A program made the translations under genes and the position numbers. The notes under the pieces were generated by a model. The model searched no databases, had not been told where the DNA came from, and saw only the letters and a program-made list of their open reading frames with translations. DNA of 64,000 nucleotides from Myroides fluvii (GTDB taxonomy: Bacteria; Bacteroidota; Bacteroidia; Flavobacteriales; Flavobacteriaceae): assembly GCF_009792295.1 (NCBI RefSeq), contig NZ_CP039934.1:3182501-3246500 (forward strand). The letters are read 5' to 3'. The stretch's first letter is position 1. The number at the start of each line of letters is the position of its first letter. Positions 34,837-46,659 of the stretch are shown piece by piece.

Positions 34837-34925
34837 TTGATTGTTGTTTGTCGTTCGTTGTTTGTCGTTTGTCGTTTGTCAATCAACCGTCAACAATCAA
34901 CCGTCAACAAACGCCAAACGACCAA
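34836..34925. repeat. Heptamer array facing a 14-bp duplication, with inverted arms
   Basis: Five GTTTGTC-type heptamers (34846-34880, the second degenerate as GTTCGTT) are followed by two exact copies of AATCAACCGTCAAC (34881-34908). GTTGATTGTTG (34836-34846) pairs perfectly with 34891-34901, so the transcript could fold. It begins at the last base of the upstream stop codon. Confidence 0.8.
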
Positions 34926-35016
34926 CATTTCAAATGCTAATCCCTTTATACAGAAACGAGTAAATTTTAAAGTTATTTTACGAGTTTTAAAATTAGAAGA
35001 ATAGCTGGAAAAGTTG

Positions 35017-35024
35017 TATTTTTG
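35017..35024 (+). promoter_or_regulatory. -7 promoter box TATTTTTG of pyrG
   Basis: A perfect TAnnTTTG, 38 bases before the pyrG ATG at 35063. Confidence 0.55.
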
Positions 35025-35062
35025 CCAAGTTTTATTCTTTACAACACAACAAATAAACATAA

Positions 35063-36676
<1,614 letters not shown>

Positions 36677-36723
36677 TCAATTGCCTTTTTATATCATAAA
36701 TTTTATCACTTACAAACTAAGTA

Positions 36724-38622
36724 ATGGAGAAAAAAAAATTAGATCGTAACAGTATTATAGGCTTTGTTATTATTGCCGGATTGCTGATTTGGATGATGTT
36801 GAACAATATCAACAAAGAGCAGGAGTCTATTGTGAAAGATACTGAATTAGCAGAGAAAGAAATCGTTAAACAAGAACAGTCCGCTACTTTTGAAAAGGCG
36901 CTTCAAGCCCCTGTAGAAGGAGATTCTTTACAATCGGAACAAGTTCGCGCTACATTCGGTCCTTTTGCTTATAGTGCGATGTTACCAGCAGCTAAAGGAG
37001 GAACTACAACTTTAAAATCAGATTTACTTACACTAGAAGTTGATAATAAAGGTGGAAAATTATCTCACGTAGTTGTAAACGATTTTAAACGCTTCAGCAA
37101 AGATTCAGCAGAAATCGTTGCGTTGATTAAAGATCAAAACGCAAATTTCAATTTACAATTACACACCAACGACAATAGAGTATTCAATACGGAAGACTTG
37201 TACTTTGAGCCTACTTTGACAAAAGAAGGAGAAAACCAAGTATTAGCTATGCGCTTAAAAGCTTCTGAAACAGCGTTTTTAGAGTATCGCTACGTATTGA
37301 AACCAAATGATTATATGCTTGATTTCTCTATCCGTACACAAGGATTGAGTAAAATTGTTGACGCATCTAAAACTCCAGCGTTAAACTGGGAAATGAAAAC
37401 GTACCGCAATGAGAAAAGTATTGCGTATGAAAACAGATACGTTCGTTTATACTATGAACACGAAAAAGGGAAAGACAACAACCTAAGCGAATCAAGTAAA
37501 GACGATACAAAAGAATTAAAAGACGTTTCGTATATCGCATACAAACAACACTTCTTTACTTCTGTTTTATTGACAGATAAAAATTTCGAAACAGCAACAT
37601 TAAATACCAAGAATTTAGTGGCTGACGAACAAGTAGATACCGTATTTACAAAACAATTTTCTAGTACAATTCCATTGAACTATAGTAATGGAGAGTTAAA
37701 CTACGATATGAACTGGTATTTTGGTCCATCGGATTTCAAAATATTAAAGTCATATGAGCGCAACTTAGACAATATCGTTCCATTAGGATGGGGGATTTTC
37801 GGATGGATTAACCGTTTCTTGTTTATTCCTGTATTCGGATTATTGACTAGTTTCTTACCTTACGGTATTGGTATTATTGTATTGACGATTTTAGTTCGTT
37901 TATTCACTTCACCATTAACGTATAAATCATACGTTTCTCAAGCGAAAATGAAAATGATTCGCCCAGAAGTAAACGAATTGAACGAGAAGTTTAAAAATGA
38001 CCCAATGAAGAAACAGCAAGAAACAATGAAATTGTATTCGAAAGCTGGCGTGAATCCAATGGCAGGATGTATTCCTGCACTATTGCAGATTCCAATTTTC
38101 TACTCGTTGTTTCAATTCTTCCCGTCTTCATTTGATTTAAGACAAAAGAGCTTCTTATGGGCAGATGATTTATCCTCGTATGACTCTGTGTTGCAATTGC
38201 CATTTAATATTCCTTTTTATGGTAACCACGTGAGTTTATTCCCATTATTAGCCTCAGTTGCTATTTTCTTCTATATGAAGATGACAACAGGAGATCAACA
38301 AATGGCGCAACCTACACAAGAGGGGATGCCTGATATGAGTAAGATCATGAAGATTATGATTTACGTATCTCCAATCATGATGTTATTTTTCTTTAATAAC
38401 TACGCTTCGGGTCTATCGTTGTACTATTTTATCTCGAACTCCATTACAATTGGAATTATGTATGTAATTAAAAACCACATTGTAAAAGACGAAAAGATTT
38501 TAGCTACAATCGAAGAGAATAAAACGAAAAAGCGTCCACAAGGAAAATGGCAGCGAAAAATGCAAGAAATGATGGAACAAGCACAAGAACAACAACGCTT
38601 GAAAGATCAGAATAAAAAATAA
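36724..38622 (+). CDS. yidC: Membrane protein insertase YidC
   Basis: 632 residues. YidC inserts and folds proteins in the inner membrane, alone or with SecYEG. One N-terminal transmembrane helix (SIIGFVIIAGLLIWMML) precedes a large periplasmic P1 domain (about 75-350). The conserved membrane core then runs from about 360 to 590 (GIGIIVLTILVRLFTSPLTYKSY, MAGCIPALLQIPIFYSLFQFF). The cytoplasmic tail is basic and Gln-rich. The gene ends at a strong terminator. Confidence 0.96.
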   Translation: MEKKKLDRNSIIGFVIIAGLLIWMMLNNINKEQESIVKDTELAEKEIVKQEQSATFEKALQAPVEGDSLQSEQVRATFGPFAYSAMLPAAKGGTTTLKSDLLTLEVDNKGGKLSHVVVNDFKRFSKDSAEIVALIKDQNANFNLQLHTNDNRVFNTEDLYFEPTLTKEGENQVLAMRLKASETAFLEYRYVLKPNDYMLDFSIRTQGLSKIVDASKTPALNWEMKTYRNEKSIAYENRYVRLYYEHEKGKDNNLSESSKDDTKELKDVSYIAYKQHFFTSVLLTDKNFETATLNTKNLVADEQVDTVFTKQFSSTIPLNYSNGELNYDMNWYFGPSDFKILKSYERNLDNIVPLGWGIFGWINRFLFIPVFGLLTSFLPYGIGIIVLTILVRLFTSPLTYKSYVSQAKMKMIRPEVNELNEKFKNDPMKKQQETMKLYSKAGVNPMAGCIPALLQIPIFYSLFQFFPSSFDLRQKSFLWADDLSSYDSVLQLPFNIPFYGNHVSLFPLLASVAIFFYMKMTTGDQQMAQPTQEGMPDMSKIMKIMIYVSPIMMLFFFNNYASGLSLYYFISNSITIGIMYVIKNHIVKDEKILATIEENKTKKRPQGKWQRKMQEMMEQAQEQQRLKDQNKK

Positions 38623-38625
38623 TAC

Positions 38626-38657
38626 AAAAGCCTTCCCATAACGGGAAGGCTTTTTTT
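38626..38657 (+). terminator. Rho-independent terminator of yidC
   Basis: 12-bp arms AAAAGCCTTCCC/GGGAAGGCTTTT with a 5-base loop and a run of seven T. Confidence 0.92.
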
Positions 38658-38725
38658 GTTTACCTCTTTATCCGCAATAGGATTTAGGTACAGCGTCATC
38701 TCACAAACGCTAATGGACTTCTGCT

Positions 38726-38790
38726 ATTTCTCCTTCGTCAGAATGACAAGCTTGACTACGGCTAGGTCGTCAGCTTGTTATTTTGCTTTT
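38726..38790. repeat. REP-like palindromic element, copy B
   Basis: The 23-bp core at 38726-38748 is the inverted counterpart of the one at 7548-7570 (21/23 identical). It abuts a stem-loop with arms around CAAGCTTGAC (from 38746) and GTCAGCTTG. The remaining DNA between the yidC terminator and 38988 shows no gene. Confidence 0.55.
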
Positions 38791-38988
38791 TGGAAAGATA
38801 ACAAGCGCTCGATTATAGGGCGAATCTACTCAGTTCCAAAAATAAAACCGTCAATTGTTTACGGTAAATCAGTAAAGAGTTTTTTGTTCACGCCATTTAA
38901 AGTGTTGGTTTTTAATGGTTTAGTAGTGTGAAAAGTATTTGTCCCCTATTTGTCCCCCTCATTTTGTCATTTTCTTATAAGAAGAATC

Positions 38989-38996
38989 TACTTTTG
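38989..38996 (+). promoter_or_regulatory. -7 promoter box TACTTTTG of the T9SS MBG gene
   Basis: A perfect TAnnTTTG with a TTTG at 38963-38966, 22 bases upstream, a little longer than the usual spacing. It lies inside the longer open frame that starts at 38950, so that start was rejected. Confidence 0.6.
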
Positions 38997-39030
38997 CGAA
39001 GAATTGGGTTGTGTAATACCGAATTCAAAA

Positions 39031-42000
39031 ATGAAAACAAACTATTTTTTTGCCCCCTTACATATGAAAAAAGTTTTACTCCTTCTTTTCTTTATTTTGG
39101 TATTTATACAGCCCATTAAACTACTGGGACAACCTTATCAACCACTAATTATCGATGGTTATAATGCCGATATTATTGCTAATGGAGTTGGAGTAGTTGG
39201 GAGTTCAACTACGAATGATATCGATAGTTCAGGACATTATTTACTTGCAGAAGATTGGAAGTTAGATGCGAGTCAACCTTTGAGCGGAACAGGTTTGCCT
39301 ATGAGTGGTAGTATTTCTTCTGTTCATATACTAGGAATGAAATTTCTCTTGCAAAATTACAGTGCGAATAATTCGATTCGTTTAAGTACTACTACCTCGA
39401 GTGTTACTTCTAGCTTAGGTACACCTGTAAAAACGAGAAAACTTTTTGTACTGACAACAGCTGGACTAGCAAGTACAGCGTTAGAAGTGACGGTAATCTT
39501 TGAGGATGATACCACAGAAATATTTTCAAGCCGTGTACCCGATTGGTTTAATGGAACTGCGCTGCCCGTGGTTCATAAAAATTTTGGTCGATTAACAAGA
39601 GCAAGTGTTTTAGAAAAACCAATAGATAACCCTAGACTATATCAAGTTACTTTAAATATTGGTAAACAAAATCAGCTAAAGAAAGTCAAGCAAATTAAAT
39701 TTGTCCGTCCCATTACCTTTGAAGGGATTTTAAATGTTTTCGCAGTCTCAGCAGAATTGTTAGATAGTTGTCCGAGCCCTGAATTTGTTACATTTAGCAA
39801 ATTAACGATGAATAGCGTAGTTGCAGCAGTCGATTTACCAGTGTTGCCGGCAACAACCTATCAATATGAATTACGTACCTCTGGTTTACCGGGGTCAGGG
39901 AATACAGGACTCGTTAAAAGTCAAAATTTTAGTGAAAGTAATAATCAGATCACTTTTACTAATTTAGCTAATGCAACAGCATATTTCTTCTATGTTCGTT
40001 CGTTTTGTTCAGATACAAACCAAGGATATTGGAAAGGACCTTTTACTTTTACAACCTTATGCAATGCTGTTAACACACCCTATAAGGTGCCGTTTGATAC
40101 GGTAGATGTTCCAAATCCACCTGCTTGTACGACGATTTTAAATGCAAATGAAGATGATTATACTTGGATTACAGAAAGTAGTGCCATTGGTTTTGAAGGT
40201 TCTGTTTTGAGATACCGTTATAATCCTACTCAAGCAGCAGATGATTGGTTTTTTACCCGTGGAATTAATGTAACTAGAGGAGAAACGTATCGTTTGCGAT
40301 TTAAGTATAGAGATAAAAAATTTAATGAAAAGTTACGGGTAAGCTTAGGGAAATTCGCCTATCCCGAAGCGATGACCACTGAAATTTTTAATGTGGATAC
40401 AGGTGGAACGGACCAAGTAACAGATCAATTGATTGAATTTACAGCAGATGAAACGGGTGTTTTGTATATTGGTTTTCAAGTACATTCCCTTGCAGATCAG
40501 TTTTTATTTTACTTGGGTGATATTGAAGTAACGCAGTCAAGTTGCCATAGATTACTTTGGGGGTTAAGTGGATGGGTGTGTGAAGGCGGGCCAGTAACCT
40601 TGCAGGCTCAGGCTAATTATGGTACACTCCGTTGGTATGACTCGCGAACGAGTACGGAAGTTTTAGGAGAAGGCTCTACTTTTGTAACTCCACCCTTAAC
40701 AGAATCAAAAAGTTACTATGTTAAATCCTATTTAGAAGATAGCAAAGGTGGTAAACAAAGTTTATCTACCAATTCCAACGATACCCAAACGAATGCAGCT
40801 TGGGGGATTTCATTTGATTTACTCGATCCAGGTACGATTAAAAGCACCACCGTATATGCCAGTCAATCGGGAAGCATCCGGGTTGCGATTCTAAATTCAA
40901 GTGGAAGAGAGGTATATGTATCAAATGCTATAGCGATTAATGCCGCAGGTCCTACTGTACCTATCACGGTCTCTTTAAATGCTGAATTAAATGCAGAAAG
41001 GGGATATAAAATGATTTTGAAGGAGGTAAATAATGCGAAGCTTTTCATTGATCAAAAGGTTCTTTTTCCGATATATGATAGCCACAATAGCTTGCGAGTA
41101 ACTTCTAGTCTAACACCCGGAGAGAATCGAGCTTTCTATGCCTATTTTTTTGAACTGGTATTTCAAAGAGCATGTTCAACCTCAGGTGTTGTACTCGATG
41201 CTACAGTAGTTAAAGCAGTTGCACCTACAGTGGATCAGGCGATACAATATTTTTGTAAAAGCTCAAATCCAACATTGGCAGATATAGCTATCACAGGAAC
41301 AAATATTCGCTGGTATGCAAATGAAACTGGGGGCGTTGCGTTGTCAAATACGACTCCTTTGGTACACAATATAACCTATTATGCTTCTCAATTTCTCTAT
41401 GCTTGTGAAAGTCCAAGGCGTACTGCCGTAAAAGTAGTCGTAGAAGAAGCTCGTCTTCAGACAACAGGAATCAATGTGCATTATAATTATGGAACCGATT
41501 CACAAACGGTTGGAACTAGCATTTATAATGCAGTAGGTACAACAGAGTTGCAATGGTACACAGAGGAGACTGGAGGATTACCCGTTGACACGCCAGCATT
41601 TGCTGACTTAGCTGTAGGAAATTATGACTATTGGGTGAGTGGAGTAGTAAATGGTTGTGAGAGTATAAGAAGTCATATCAGTCTGACTATACGTCCTTTG
41701 TCTATATGGGTTACTGCACAACCTACTAGAAAAGTGTATGGGGAGGAGGATCCTACTTTGTTATATCGTGTTAGTGGGTTAGTTAATAATGATCAACTAA
41801 CGGGGGCTTTAACCCGTGCTCCAGGAGAAGAAGTTGGTACTTATGTAATTAGCAAAGGAACCTTGGCTGCTTCGGCTAATTATATACTGAATGTGGATAA
41901 TGCGAACTTTAGGATTCTTCCAGCAACATTAACGGTAACAGCGGCGGATAAAACCAAAGTATATGGTGAGGAAGATCCAGCGTTTACCTATACCGTTACT

Positions 42001-45000
42001 GGATTTAAACGCGATGAAGAAGCAACTGCTGTTTTAAGTGGAAACTTAACCCGCGAGTTGGGTGAAGGGATCGGAAACTATGAAATCAGACAAGGAAGTT
42101 TAGCTGCTACGGCCAATTATGAAATAGAGTATCATAAAGCTGATCTTGAAATTACGCCTACTGTTTTAACGGTAACAGCACAACCCTTAGGAAAAGTATA
42201 TGGAGATATCGATCCACACTTAACCTATGCGGTTTCTGGATTAAAATCGGGAGATTCAGTGGCTAGTGCTTTACGTGGAAGTTTAACCCGTACGGGAGAT
42301 GAAGCGGTTGGGAATTATACGATTGCTCAAGGAACGTTAGAAACTACCGCCAATTATAAACTCGTGTTTGAAGAAGCTAATTTTGAAATTACCCCTGCTG
42401 TTTTAACGGTAACGGCTCATCCTCAAACGAAAGTTTACGGGGATGCTGATCCTGAATTGATCTACCTTGTTTCGGGGTTGAAAAACAACGAGCAACAAAC
42501 GAATATACTAACAGGTATACTATCTCGTGATGGTGATGAGAATGTGGGTTCGCACGCCATTAATCAAGGTACTATACAAGCATCAACCAATTATACTTTG
42601 GATTTTCAATCTGCGAATCTTACAATTTTCCCTGCTTTACTAACAATCCAAGCAGAGGCGAAAACCAAAGTATACGGGGGTGCTGATCCTGAACTAACTT
42701 ATCTTGTTTCGGGGTTGAAAAACAACGAGCAACAAACGAATATTATAACAGGTATACTATCTCGTAATGGTGGTGAGAATGTGGGTTCGCACGCCATTAA
42801 TCAAGGTACTATACAAGCATCTACCAATTATACTTTGGATTTTCAATCTGCGAATCTTACGATTTTGCCTGCTTTACTAACAATCCAAGCAGAAGCGAAA
42901 ACCAAAGTATACGGGGATGCTGATCCTGCACTGACTTATCTTGTTTCGGGGTTGAAAAACAACGAACAGCAAACGAATATAATAACAGGTATACTATCTC
43001 GTGATGGTGGTGAGAATGTGGGTTCGCACGCCATTAATCAAGGTACTATACAAGCATCTACCAATTATACTTTGGATTTTCAATCTGCGAATCTTACGAT
43101 TATCCCTGCTTTACTAACGATTAATGCAGAAGCGAAAACCAAAGTATACGGGGATGCTGATCCTGTGCTGACTTATCTTGTTTCGGGGTTGAAAAACAAC
43201 GACCAACAAACGAATATTATAACAGGTATACTATCTCGTGATGGTGGTGAGAATGTGGGTTCGCACGCCATTAATCAAGGTACTATACAAGCATCAACCA
43301 ATTATACTTTGGATTTTCAATCTGCGAATCTTACGATTATCCCTGCTTTACTAACGATTAATGCAGAAGCGAAAACCAAAGTATACGGGGATGCTGATCC
43401 TGTGCTGACTTATCTCGTTTCGGGGTTGAAAAACAACGAACAACAAACGAATATTATATCAGGTGTATTGTCTCGAGATAGTGGAAATAATGTGGGCGTT
43501 TACATTATTAATCAAGGCAATATACAAGCATCAACCAATTATACTTTGGACTTTCACTCGGCCAATCTAATTATTACACCTGCTTTACTAACGATCAAAG
43601 CAGAGGCGAAAACCAAAGTATACGGTGATGCTGATCCTATATTGACGTATCAGGTAATTGGATTAAAAGGCCAAGATAGAGTAACAACAGTGCTGACGGG
43701 TAATCTTTCGCGTCAAGCAGGTGACAATGTAGGAATTTACCCAATTCGACGAGGAAATATACAAGTAGGTCCAAACTATACTTTTTTGTTTGAGGAAGCT
43801 CAACTTACAATATCACCCGCAGAGTTGAAGATTCATCCAATGATAGGTCAACAGAAAAAATATGGAGAAACGGATCCTATTTTTGAATTTACTGTTACAG
43901 GTTTGCAACATCACGATACCATGACAACGGCAATGACTGGTAGATTAGAACGAGTGAGTGGAGAAAATGTCAATCATTATGCGTATCGATTGGATGGCTT
44001 ACAAGCGGTAGCGATGAATTATAACTTGACCTTGGATACACAAGAAAAATTTGAAATCACCCCCGCTCTTTTACAAGTTGTGGCGGATGCAAATCAGTTC
44101 AAGCGATTCGGAGAAACCGATCCTGTATTCCGTTACCAAGTGACGGGATTACAACGTGGGGATTTTGCCCTGCAAGCGGTGACTGGACAATTAACTCGTG
44201 TAGCAGGAGAGGCAGTGGGACAATATGCTATAGAGCAAGGAAGTTTAATTGCTAGAGCCAATTATGCGATTGATTCCTTTACTCAGGCAACTTTTGAAAT
44301 AAAGAAAAACACAATCAAAGGTTTGACCTTACCTGCTCAAACTTTTGTCTATGATGGTCAGTATAAACAGTTGCAAATACAAGGGAATATTGAACCTCAA
44401 GCAACTGTTGTTTATGCGAATAACAATCAAACACAGGTGGGACGATATACCATTATGGCTACTGTCGATTATGGATCTAATTATGAAATTTTGACCTTGC
44501 AAAGTGTGTTGACAATCACGAAGGCAGAGCAGAATATTTCTTGGAATCAAGTCTCGGAAGTTGTAGTAGAAGATACACCTACATTGCATTTAACAGCAAG
44601 AGCAAGCTCCGACCTTCCCGTTTCTTATGCGATTGAAAATGAATCTGATAGAGCGGTAGCAAGTGTGGATGAATCAGGTCTCGTGCGCTTTTTACAACCT
44701 GGATTTGTTACAATAACAGCCAATCAACAGGGGGATGCTAATTTTAATTCTGCTAAAGCTGTATCTCATACAATTACAGTGAGCAGTAGAGATGCAAGTA
44801 TTTGGGATTTGGTTGTGGATGGTACTTCCTACGGTAAAATAGCCAAAGAAGTACATATCGTCTTGGGATGCGAAACGCAACAAGACGAAGTAAATCTGAA
44901 GATTCACACCCAAGAAGGAGCTGAAGTTAGTCCCGCTAATTCTATTGTAATCCCAGTGAAGGATTATGGAATTTATGAACAATTGATTACGGTTCAATCG

Positions 45001-45555
45001 CAAAATAAACAAGTGACAGAAACCTATAAGATTGTCATTGACAAGCGCATTCCTACTGAAAATCTTGTGATACAGAAATACGATAATGTGTTGTTGGTGA
45101 ATAACAACAAACAAACCAATGGCGGTTACGTTTTCAAAGCATATCGATGGTTTAAAAATGGAGCCCTACTAAGTGAAAAACAAGCGTATTCTGCCGGAGA
45201 CAATTTTGGTGCAACTTTAGATCCTAAAGCTGAATATCAAGTAGAATTGACGTTGCATAATGGCAAGAAAATAAGAAGCTGTCCGATTATAATAAAAGGT
45301 AAAGCAACGTCCAATTGGGCTGTATATCCCAATCCAGTACAAAAAAGTCAGTGGTTATATGTGCAAATGGACGAAGCCAAAAAGCAAGAGGTTCAGTATA
45401 TGATATACAGTATCAAAGGACAGTTGATAAAACGCGGTACTTTAGAAGGCGATCATACAGGTATTGAAATTCCAACTACAGTAGCCTCGGGTTCTTATTT
45501 CCTTATTCTGAAAACCCAAGAAACACAACAAGGGGTACAATTTATCATCCAGTAG
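39031..45555 (+). CDS. Giant T9SS-secreted MBG-repeat surface protein
   Basis: 2174 residues from ATG 39031; ATG 39064, directly before the signal peptide MKKVLLLLFFILVFIQPIKLLGQ, is the alternative. An N-terminal region of beta-sandwich domains contains a fibronectin-like part (about 255-345). Eleven MBG-type modules of about 79 residues follow (roughly 889-1761, TKVYGDADPxLTYxVSGLK). An MBG/Ig-like pair and a cadherin-like sandwich come next. The C-terminal T9SS type A sorting domain starts near 2093 (NWAVYPNP...GSYFLILKTQ). It is presumably exported by the type IX system and attached to the surface as an adhesin. Modules 4-8 are nearly identical at the DNA level. Confidence 0.9.
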   Translation: MKTNYFFAPLHMKKVLLLLFFILVFIQPIKLLGQPYQPLIIDGYNADIIANGVGVVGSSTTNDIDSSGHYLLAEDWKLDASQPLSGTGLPMSGSISSVHILGMKFLLQNYSANNSIRLSTTTSSVTSSLGTPVKTRKLFVLTTAGLASTALEVTVIFEDDTTEIFSSRVPDWFNGTALPVVHKNFGRLTRASVLEKPIDNPRLYQVTLNIGKQNQLKKVKQIKFVRPITFEGILNVFAVSAELLDSCPSPEFVTFSKLTMNSVVAAVDLPVLPATTYQYELRTSGLPGSGNTGLVKSQNFSESNNQITFTNLANATAYFFYVRSFCSDTNQGYWKGPFTFTTLCNAVNTPYKVPFDTVDVPNPPACTTILNANEDDYTWITESSAIGFEGSVLRYRYNPTQAADDWFFTRGINVTRGETYRLRFKYRDKKFNEKLRVSLGKFAYPEAMTTEIFNVDTGGTDQVTDQLIEFTADETGVLYIGFQVHSLADQFLFYLGDIEVTQSSCHRLLWGLSGWVCEGGPVTLQAQANYGTLRWYDSRTSTEVLGEGSTFVTPPLTESKSYYVKSYLEDSKGGKQSLSTNSNDTQTNAAWGISFDLLDPGTIKSTTVYASQSGSIRVAILNSSGREVYVSNAIAINAAGPTVPITVSLNAELNAERGYKMILKEVNNAKLFIDQKVLFPIYDSHNSLRVTSSLTPGENRAFYAYFFELVFQRACSTSGVVLDATVVKAVAPTVDQAIQYFCKSSNPTLADIAITGTNIRWYANETGGVALSNTTPLVHNITYYASQFLYACESPRRTAVKVVVEEARLQTTGINVHYNYGTDSQTVGTSIYNAVGTTELQWYTEETGGLPVDTPAFADLAVGNYDYWVSGVVNGCESIRSHISLTIRPLSIWVTAQPTRKVYGEEDPTLLYRVSGLVNNDQLTGALTRAPGEEVGTYVISKGTLAASANYILNVDNANFRILPATLTVTAADKTKVYGEEDPAFTYTVTGFKRDEEATAVLSGNLTRELGEGIGNYEIRQGSLAATANYEIEYHKADLEITPTVLTVTAQPLGKVYGDIDPHLTYAVSGLKSGDSVASALRGSLTRTGDEAVGNYTIAQGTLETTANYKLVFEEANFEITPAVLTVTAHPQTKVYGDADPELIYLVSGLKNNEQQTNILTGILSRDGDENVGSHAINQGTIQASTNYTLDFQSANLTIFPALLTIQAEAKTKVYGGADPELTYLVSGLKNNEQQTNIITGILSRNGGENVGSHAINQGTIQASTNYTLDFQSANLTILPALLTIQAEAKTKVYGDADPALTYLVSGLKNNEQQTNIITGILSRDGGENVGSHAINQGTIQASTNYTLDFQSANLTIIPALLTINAEAKTKVYGDADPVLTYLVSGLKNNDQQTNIITGILSRDGGENVGSHAINQGTIQASTNYTLDFQSANLTIIPALLTINAEAKTKVYGDADPVLTYLVSGLKNNEQQTNIISGVLSRDSGNNVGVYIINQGNIQASTNYTLDFHSANLIITPALLTIKAEAKTKVYGDADPILTYQVIGLKGQDRVTTVLTGNLSRQAGDNVGIYPIRRGNIQVGPNYTFLFEEAQLTISPAELKIHPMIGQQKKYGETDPIFEFTVTGLQHHDTMTTAMTGRLERVSGENVNHYAYRLDGLQAVAMNYNLTLDTQEKFEITPALLQVVADANQFKRFGETDPVFRYQVTGLQRGDFALQAVTGQLTRVAGEAVGQYAIEQGSLIARANYAIDSFTQATFEIKKNTIKGLTLPAQTFVYDGQYKQLQIQGNIEPQATVVYANNNQTQVGRYTIMATVDYGSNYEILTLQSVLTITKAEQNISWNQVSEVVVEDTPTLHLTARASSDLPVSYAIENESDRAVASVDESGLVRFLQPGFVTITANQQGDANFNSAKAVSHTITVSSRDASIWDLVVDGTSYGKIAKEVHIVLGCETQQDEVNLKIHTQEGAEVSPANSIVIPVKDYGIYEQLITVQSQNKQVTETYKIVIDKRIPTENLVIQKYDNVLLVNNNKQTNGGYVFKAYRWFKNGALLSEKQAYSAGDNFGATLDPKAEYQVELTLHNGKKIRSCPIIIKGKATSNWAVYPNPVQKSQWLYVQMDEAKKQEVQYMIYSIKGQLIKRGTLEGDHTGIEIPTTVASGSYFLILKTQETQQGVQFIIQ
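42415..43600. repeat. Five near-identical 237-bp in-frame repeats
   Basis: MBG modules 4-8 repeat with a period of exactly 237 bp (the KVYG codons recur at 42431, 42668 and 42905, then onward). Only a few bases differ between copies, whereas modules 1-3 and 9-11 are strongly diverged. This marks a recent expansion. Confidence 0.9.
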
Positions 45556-45619
45556 GGAACTATAATGATTCGTTCCTCTAGAGTTGAGTATTTTAAAAAC
45601 AAACTAGTTGCAAGAACAC

Positions 45620-46480
45620 ATGAAGCTAAAACTATATATCGCGTTAGTAGGAATTTTAAGCAGTGGATTTTCTACCATACAAGCACAATTCAAGTCTTAT
45701 TATTATCCTGATCACGAGATAGGTATTAATCTAAAGGCAGGATGGAATCAAGCCTATGGCAGCTTGCCACAAGGAATAGGAAGCGATAGGGCTTTTACCA
45801 TGGCTTTTGGTCTTCAGTATGATTATTATGTTAGTCCCACGTGGAGTTTGGGAATTGGGGGACAGTACGCCATGCAAACGACTAATTTCTCAGGAACCAA
45901 TTTAAAAGGAAAAAGATCGTATATCGATACTGAAAATGATACGTTTACTTTTAGTTATCTCGGTAAAAAATACAAAGAAGAGTGGAAAGTCAATCAGTTT
46001 AATTTACCTTTAACTGTGCAGTATGTCGGAAAGGGAGAAACGAGCTTATACGTTCGTACAGGGATACAGTTTTCCGTGATAATGAGTTCAAAGACAACCT
46101 TAACCTGGAACAACTTAACAGCCGAAGGATATTTTCCTCAATACAATGTCGTTTTTGATCATCCTTGGTTTGCTGGATTTGGCGATAAGGAGAAAATGGA
46201 ATCAAAACCCAAGCTTGATTTAAAAAATAGATGGGCGTGGATTGCAGAAGTCGGCGTGAAGCACAACCTAAAATCCAATCAAAATTTATATGTAGGTGTT
46301 TATTTGGATTTGGGATTGAATAACCAAAGCCCCGCTGTTTCTACTACTAAAGAGGACTTAATTACGTATAAACCCGAACTGGATAACGCAATTGAGTTTA
46401 ATAGTATCCAACAGCAGTCAGCAGCTGTATTTAAAAATTACAGTGTTGGTATTCAACTGAGATATGGCATCGGATTGTAA
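45620..46480 (+). CDS. Outer membrane beta-barrel protein
   Basis: 286 residues from ATG 45620; a TTG four codons earlier is unlikely. A signal peptide ends near residue 23 (TIQAQ). The rest alternates short beta strands with aromatic ends (GIGGQYAMQT, VGVKHNL, LYVGVYLDLGLNN), and the final strand reads YSVGIQLRYGIGL, as in PorT-like or OmpA-like barrels. It follows the giant T9SS protein by 64 bases with no terminator between, so it may be its cotranscribed outer membrane partner. The function is otherwise unknown. Confidence 0.75.
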   Translation: MKLKLYIALVGILSSGFSTIQAQFKSYYYPDHEIGINLKAGWNQAYGSLPQGIGSDRAFTMAFGLQYDYYVSPTWSLGIGGQYAMQTTNFSGTNLKGKRSYIDTENDTFTFSYLGKKYKEEWKVNQFNLPLTVQYVGKGETSLYVRTGIQFSVIMSSKTTLTWNNLTAEGYFPQYNVVFDHPWFAGFGDKEKMESKPKLDLKNRWAWIAEVGVKHNLKSNQNLYVGVYLDLGLNNQSPAVSTTKEDLITYKPELDNAIEFNSIQQQSAAVFKNYSVGIQLRYGIGL

Positions 46481-46514
46481 AGATAGTGCAACAGCAAATG
46501 ATGAAATATAGTGT

Positions 46515-46543
46515 AACCATTCCTTATAGGAGTGGTTTTTTTT
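46515..46543 (+). terminator. Rho-independent terminator
   Basis: 9-bp arms AACCATTCC/GGAGTGGTT with one mismatch, a short loop and eight T, after the outer membrane barrel gene. Confidence 0.75.
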
Positions 46544-46632
46544 ATACCTCTCCTTTAGATTGAAAAAGAAAACTATTTCGCATTACTTCTTAATACAACT
46601 GTAAAATCGTATTAGATTCATTCATTTCTCCG

Positions 46633-46640
46633 TACCTTTG
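46633..46640 (+). promoter_or_regulatory. -7 promoter box TACCTTTG of mnmA
   Basis: A perfect TAnnTTTG, 19 bases before ATG 46660. Confidence 0.6.
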
Positions 46641-46659
46641 CCTCTAAGTTTTTTTTATT

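Noticed and set aside
38950..39030. N-terminal extension of the giant T9SS protein
   Set aside because: The promoter box lies inside it and the sequence before MKTNYFF is not signal-peptide-like.
38656..39119. Two overlapping frames between yidC and the giant T9SS gene
   Set aside because: They cross the terminator, the REP-like element and the promoter, and the second is only an alternative frame of the signal peptide region.
42415..43600. Regular direct repeats considered as a CRISPR array
   Set aside because: The repeats are contiguous 237-bp coding modules without unique spacers, in frame with an MBG-domain protein.
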